Of a DNA stretch of 64,000 nt, positions 61,396 to 64,000 are shown in pieces. Every line of letters begins with the position of its first letter. Positions within the stretch are counted from its first letter, which is position 1. The stretch covers positions 1,116,001 through 1,180,000 of the forward strand of contig NZ_CP081862.1 in the NCBI RefSeq assembly GCF_019797765.1. Reading direction: 5' to 3'. Source of the stretch: Cellulomonas sp. C5510. GTDB lineage: Bacteria > Actinomycetota > Actinomycetes > Actinomycetales > Cellulomonadaceae. A program made the translations under genes and the position numbers. Under the pieces are notes generated by a model. It was given only the letters and a program-made list of their open reading frames with translations. It did not search any database and was not told the DNA's origin.

Positions 61396-62138
61396 GCCCC
61401 CTCGAGGCCCGCAACCCCGCCGTCAAGCTGCTGCTGGTCGTCGCGGTGTCCGTCGCGACGCTCGCGCTGCTGGACCCCCGCACCCTCGCCGTGCTGTACC
61501 TGCTCGGGCTCGTCGCCGCCCGCTGGGGAGCGGGGGTCGGACCGCGCCGGCTGCTGCTCGCGCAGGTGCCGTTCTGGACCTTCGGCGCCGGCGTCCTGCT
61601 GGTGAACGCGCTCAGCCGGCCGGGCGACGTCCTGGCCGCAGCGGGCCCGTTCCGCGTGACGGACGAGGGGCTCGCGGTCGGCGCCGCGCTGGCGCTGCGC
61701 GGGTGCGTGATCGGCGTCGCGACCGTCGCGTTCCTGGCCAGCACCCCGCCGCGGGACCTGATGGTCAGCCTCGTCCGGCACGCCCGGCTGAGCCCGCGGT
61801 ACGCGTACGCGCTCCTGGCGGGTCACCGGATGCTCGCCGGGCTGCCGCGGCAGTGGGCGACGATCCGGGCGGCGCAGGCCGTCCGTGCCCCTCTCCGCCG
61901 CGACGGACGGCCGCGGGAGGGGTGGCGTGGCCTGGGCCGCTCCGCGTTCGCGCTGCTGGTGGCGTCGGTCCGGGCTTCGGAGCGGGTCGCGCTCGCGCTG
62001 GAGTCGCGCGGGCTGTCCGCCGGTCCGCGGACGGTGTGGCGCCCGGTGCCGCTCGGCGCGGGCGACGGGGCGCTGGCGGCCGGCGTGCTCGGGGTGGTCG
62101 TGGTCGTGGTCGCCGCGGGGGCCTGGTCCGCGGGGTGA
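61392..62138 (+). CDS. ykoC: YkoC, ECF-transporter transmembrane (T) component
   Basis: 248 residues, CbiQ/EcfT-like. Helices are at VKLLLVVAVSVATLALLDPR, TLAVLYLLGLVAARW, FWTFGAGVLLVNALS and LRGCVIGVATVAFLA. The EcfT coupling motifs are near RMLAGLPRQWATIRAAQAVR and ASVRASERVALALESRGLS, which match the two Ala-Arg-Gly-type signatures that dock on the ATPases. Last gene of ykoFEDC. It converges on the VIT/CCC1 gene about 50 bases later. Confidence 0.92.
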   Translation: MSPLEARNPAVKLLLVVAVSVATLALLDPRTLAVLYLLGLVAARWGAGVGPRRLLLAQVPFWTFGAGVLLVNALSRPGDVLAAAGPFRVTDEGLAVGAALALRGCVIGVATVAFLASTPPRDLMVSLVRHARLSPRYAYALLAGHRMLAGLPRQWATIRAAQAVRAPLRRDGRPREGWRGLGRSAFALLVASVRASERVALALESRGLSAGPRTVWRPVPLGAGDGALAAGVLGVVVVVVAAGAWSAG

Positions 62139-62191
62139 GGCCGGGGTGGTCGGAGGCCGGCGGCGCGCCGGGTCGTCGGACCGCCGCGTCG

Positions 62192-62881
62192 TCAGACCGC
62201 CAGGCCGACCAGGGACCCGACGCCGTACGTGACCAGCATCGCGAGCGAGCCGCCGACCACGTTGCGCAGTACGGCCCGGCCCACCGGGGCGCCGCCGAGC
62301 CGGGCGCTGACGGACCCCGTGACGACCAGGGCGAGGGCCACGGCGACGAACGTGGCGACGATGCGACCTGCGCCCCAGGGGGCCAGCACGACCAGCAGCG
62401 GCACGATGCCACCGGCGAGGAACGCGACGAACGAGGCGAGCGCGGCGTGCCAGGGGTTGGTGAGCTCCGCGGTCGCGTCCAGCACGCCGTGGGTGCGCAG
62501 CACCTTCTCCGCGTCACGCTGGCTGCTCACCGAGACGTACTCGCCGGCCGCCATGGACAGGGCCCCGGCGGCCAGGGCCGCGAACCCGGCGATCGCGAGG
62601 GCGCTGACCTCGGTGGCCGCGCCCGCCACGCCGACGACGGTGGCGGCGACGGAGACGACGCCGTCGTTGGCGCCGAGGACGCCGGCGCGCAGCCAGTTGA
62701 GCCGGCTGGCGGTGGGCAGGTCGAGCACGTCCGCGGCCGGGCGGGGCGCGGCGACGACGGGCGCGGTGGCGGCAGCGAGGGCCGGGTCGTCGGCGGCAGG
62801 GGTGTCACCGGCGACCCGGCGCTGGGGAGCGGTCGCCGGGGTGCGACCGCGGTCCAGGAGGTGGCTCGACAGGCTCGTCAT
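62192..62881 (-). CDS. VIT1/CCC1-family iron/manganese transporter
   Basis: About 229 residues. After a low-complexity N-terminal tail of about 60 residues, the VIT1 fold begins with LNWLRAGVLGANDGVVSVAA, a signature of this family, and continues with LAAGALSMAAGEYVSVSSQR. Three more helices follow the cytosolic loop EKVLRTHGVLDATAELTN, which is short here. Family members move Fe2+ or Mn2+ out of the cytosol. ATG 62881 has a minus-strand TAGCGT (plus 62889-62894) 7 bases upstream, suggesting a leaderless message, although GGAGG also lies close. Two iron-box-like dyads lie further upstream. Detoxification under iron excess is the likely role. Confidence 0.9.
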   Translation of the reverse strand: MTSLSSHLLDRGRTPATAPQRRVAGDTPAADDPALAAATAPVVAAPRPAADVLDLPTASRLNWLRAGVLGANDGVVSVAATVVGVAGAATEVSALAIAGFAALAAGALSMAAGEYVSVSSQRDAEKVLRTHGVLDATAELTNPWHAALASFVAFLAGGIVPLLVVLAPWGAGRIVATFVAVALALVVTGSVSARLGGAPVGRAVLRNVVGGSLAMLVTYGVGSLVGLAV

Positions 62882-62918
62882 GGCCTCCACGCTAGGCCGG
62901 TTCTGACGCCGTGTCATC

Positions 62919-62937
62919 ACAGGAAAGGCTGCCCTGA
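62919..62937 (-). promoter_or_regulatory. DtxR/IdeR-like iron box, proximal
   Basis: ACAGGAAAGGCTGCCCTGA. It keeps the AGG...CCT halves of the 19-bp DtxR/IdeR palindrome and is identical to the distal box at all but three positions. Its centre lies about 47 bases upstream of the VIT gene start. Confidence 0.6.
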
Positions 62938-62948
62938 CCTGCGCAAAC

Positions 62949-62967
62949 ACAGGTTAGCCTGCCCTGA
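62949..62967 (-). promoter_or_regulatory. DtxR/IdeR-like iron box, distal
   Basis: ACAGGTTAGCCTGCCCTGA matches about 14 of 19 positions of the IdeR consensus (TTAGGTTAGSCTAACCTAA). It starts exactly 30 bases from the proximal box. The left half AGGTTAGCCT is perfect. Confidence 0.68.
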
Positions 62968-63041
62968 TCTGGAACCGATCCAGGTATCTGTGCAGGCCAG
63001 CGGCAGGTCTCGTCAGGTCCGCGGCGGGGGTCAGCGGGACG

Positions 63042-64000
63042 TCACAGCGGGCCCACGTCGAGCACCCGCAGCACGGCCTCGCCCGCGGCGTCCGACGCCG
63101 GCAGGTCGACCAGCGCGTCGATGCGCCAGTCGTGGTCCCCGGCGGGGTCGTCGAGCAGCTGGCGGACGAACCACAGGTCGCCGCGCGCGCCCGCCTCGCC
63201 GTGCGCCGCGGGGCGCTCGTCCACCTGGAACAGCGCCGGCCCGCGTGCCGCGGGCCCGGTGAGGATCTCGTCGTGGTCGTCGTAGAACGGGTCGAGCGCG
63301 TCGCGCCAGCGGTCGGCCGTCCACGGGGCGTCGTCCGCGTCCAGGTCGCCCAGTGCCGCGAGCGCCGGGTACGCCTCCCGCGCCGCGAGGTCGACCCGCC
63401 GGAACAGGGCGCCGCGGACGAGCGCGCGGAACACCCGGCGGTTCGTCGTGACCGGCGGCGGCGCGTCGTCCTCCGGCCGCGACCCGGCGACGGTGGCGTC
63501 GTCGAGGTCCTCCGGGTGCGCCAGCCGCTCCCACTCGTCCAGCAGGCTCGAGTCCGTGCGGCGCACCAGGTCGCCCAGCCACTCGATGATCTCGTGCAGC
63601 TCCTCGGTGCGGGCGTCCTCGGGCACCGTCTGCCGCAGTGCCCGGAACGCGTCCGCGAGGTACCGCAGCAGCACGCCCTCGGTGCGGTCGAGCTGGTACA
63701 GCGACACGTACTCGGCGAACGTCGCGGCGCGCTCGTGCATGTCGCGCACGACGGACTTCGGGGACAGCTCGTGGTCCGCGACCCAGGGGTTGGTCTGCTT
63801 GAAGATCTGGAACGTCCCGCCCAGCAGCTCCGCCAGCGGCCGCGGGTAGGTCACCTCCTCGAGCAGCGCCATCCGCTCCTCGTACTCGATGCCGTCGGCC
63901 TTCATCGCCGCGACGGCCTCCCCGCGGGCGCGGTTCTCCTGCGCCGCGAGCACCTGGCGCGGGTCGTCGAGCGTCGCCTCGATGACCGACACCACGTCGT
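63042..64000 (-). CDS. DEAD/DEAH-box helicase, C-terminal DUF3516 part (truncated by window edge)
   Basis: The C-terminal 319 or so residues of a longer protein; the reading frame is open to the right edge, so the helicase motor and start lie outside. Visible text (HELSPKSVVRDMHERAATFA, EYVSLYQLDRTEGVLLRYLA, FRALRQTVPEDARTEELHEI) and the closing AGEAVLRVLDVGPL are typical of DUF3516, found at the end of actinobacterial Ski2/Mtr4-like RNA helicases. In-frame methionines near 63995 are internal. The gene reads toward the VIT gene, with about 75 bases between its stop and the distal iron box. Confidence 0.85.
   Translation of the reverse strand, partial: DVVSVIEATLDDPRQVLAAQENRARGEAVAAMKADGIEYEERMALLEEVTYPRPLAELLGGTFQIFKQTNPWVADHELSPKSVVRDMHERAATFAEYVSLYQLDRTEGVLLRYLADAFRALRQTVPEDARTEELHEIIEWLGDLVRRTDSSLLDEWERLAHPEDLDDATVAGSRPEDDAPPPVTTNRRVFRALVRGALFRRVDLAAREAYPALAALGDLDADDAPWTADRWRDALDPFYDDHDEILTGPAARGPALFQVDERPAAHGEAGARGDLWFVRQLLDDPAGDHDWRIDALVDLPASDAAGEAVLRVLDVGPL

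Overview
The window comes from a very GC-rich actinobacterium. GTG starts are common, many genes overlap in GTGA or TGATG stop/start pairs, the GlgE alpha-glucan pathway is present, and the iron and hypoxia operators look actinobacterial. Gene content and order (desulfurase-mnmA-MetE-like-ligA-gatCAB, then ilvBNC, leuB, ilvE and cimA) fit the order Micrococcales and most resemble Cellulomonadaceae. The genus is an inference, not something read directly.

Layout. 1-986: 3' end of 23S rRNA, 5S rRNA and the rRNA-operon terminator. 1.5-14.1 kb: an alpha-glucan/trehalose block, with glgE-treS-mak-glgB on the minus strand, divergent glgP, and convergent glgX sharing a strong terminator with glgP. 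14.2-16.0 kb: etfBA. 16.1-30.0 kb: housekeeping genes: a phosphotransferase, then desulfurase-mnmA-MetE-like-membrane protein as one coupled unit, twin small XRE regulators, a small Cys/Trp-rich protein, ligA, a double acetyltransferase, a conserved small protein and gatCAB. 30.2-36.0 kb: accessory genes: an acetyltransferase, tandem DoxX-type membrane proteins with duplicated DosR-like operators, photolyase, a TipA/MerR-type regulator and a pterin-dehydratase-like/glyoxalase fusion. 36.1-39.8 kb: two unlike dihydroxyacid dehydratases. 39.9-44.3 kb: an ABC exporter, a GH13 alpha-glucosidase and a lipoprotein. 44.4-53.0 kb: branched-chain amino acid genes ilvB-ilvN-ilvC, leuB, ilvE and cimA, with two separate leader-peptide attenuators. 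53-58.1 kb: glycerate kinase, lipoate ligase, YccF, and on the minus strand yggS, two DUF202 proteins and ybaK. 58.2-62.1 kb: a TPP riboswitch driving ykoFEDC, a thiamine/HMP transporter. 62.2-64.0 kb: a VIT/CCC1 transporter with tandem iron boxes, and the C-terminal part of a DUF3516 helicase cut by the window edge.

How the genes work together. TreS converts trehalose to maltose, Mak phosphorylates maltose, GlgE polymerises maltose 1-phosphate, GlgB branches the glucan, and GlgP and GlgX degrade it. CimA, IlvBN, IlvC, IlvD, LeuB and IlvE cover most of isoleucine and valine synthesis. The leader upstream of ilvBNC encodes Leu-Leu-Val-Val-Leu and the leader upstream of cimA encodes Ile-Val-Ile, so each reads out its own pathway products.

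The window is mainly core genome. I found no phage, insertion sequence, CRISPR array, defence island or secondary-metabolite cluster. The most interesting content is regulatory: two attenuators, duplicated DosR-like operators with exactly conserved spacing, tandem DtxR/IdeR-like boxes, a TPP riboswitch, and at least twelve promoters whose -10 box lies 6-7 bases before the start codon, which predicts leaderless mRNAs.
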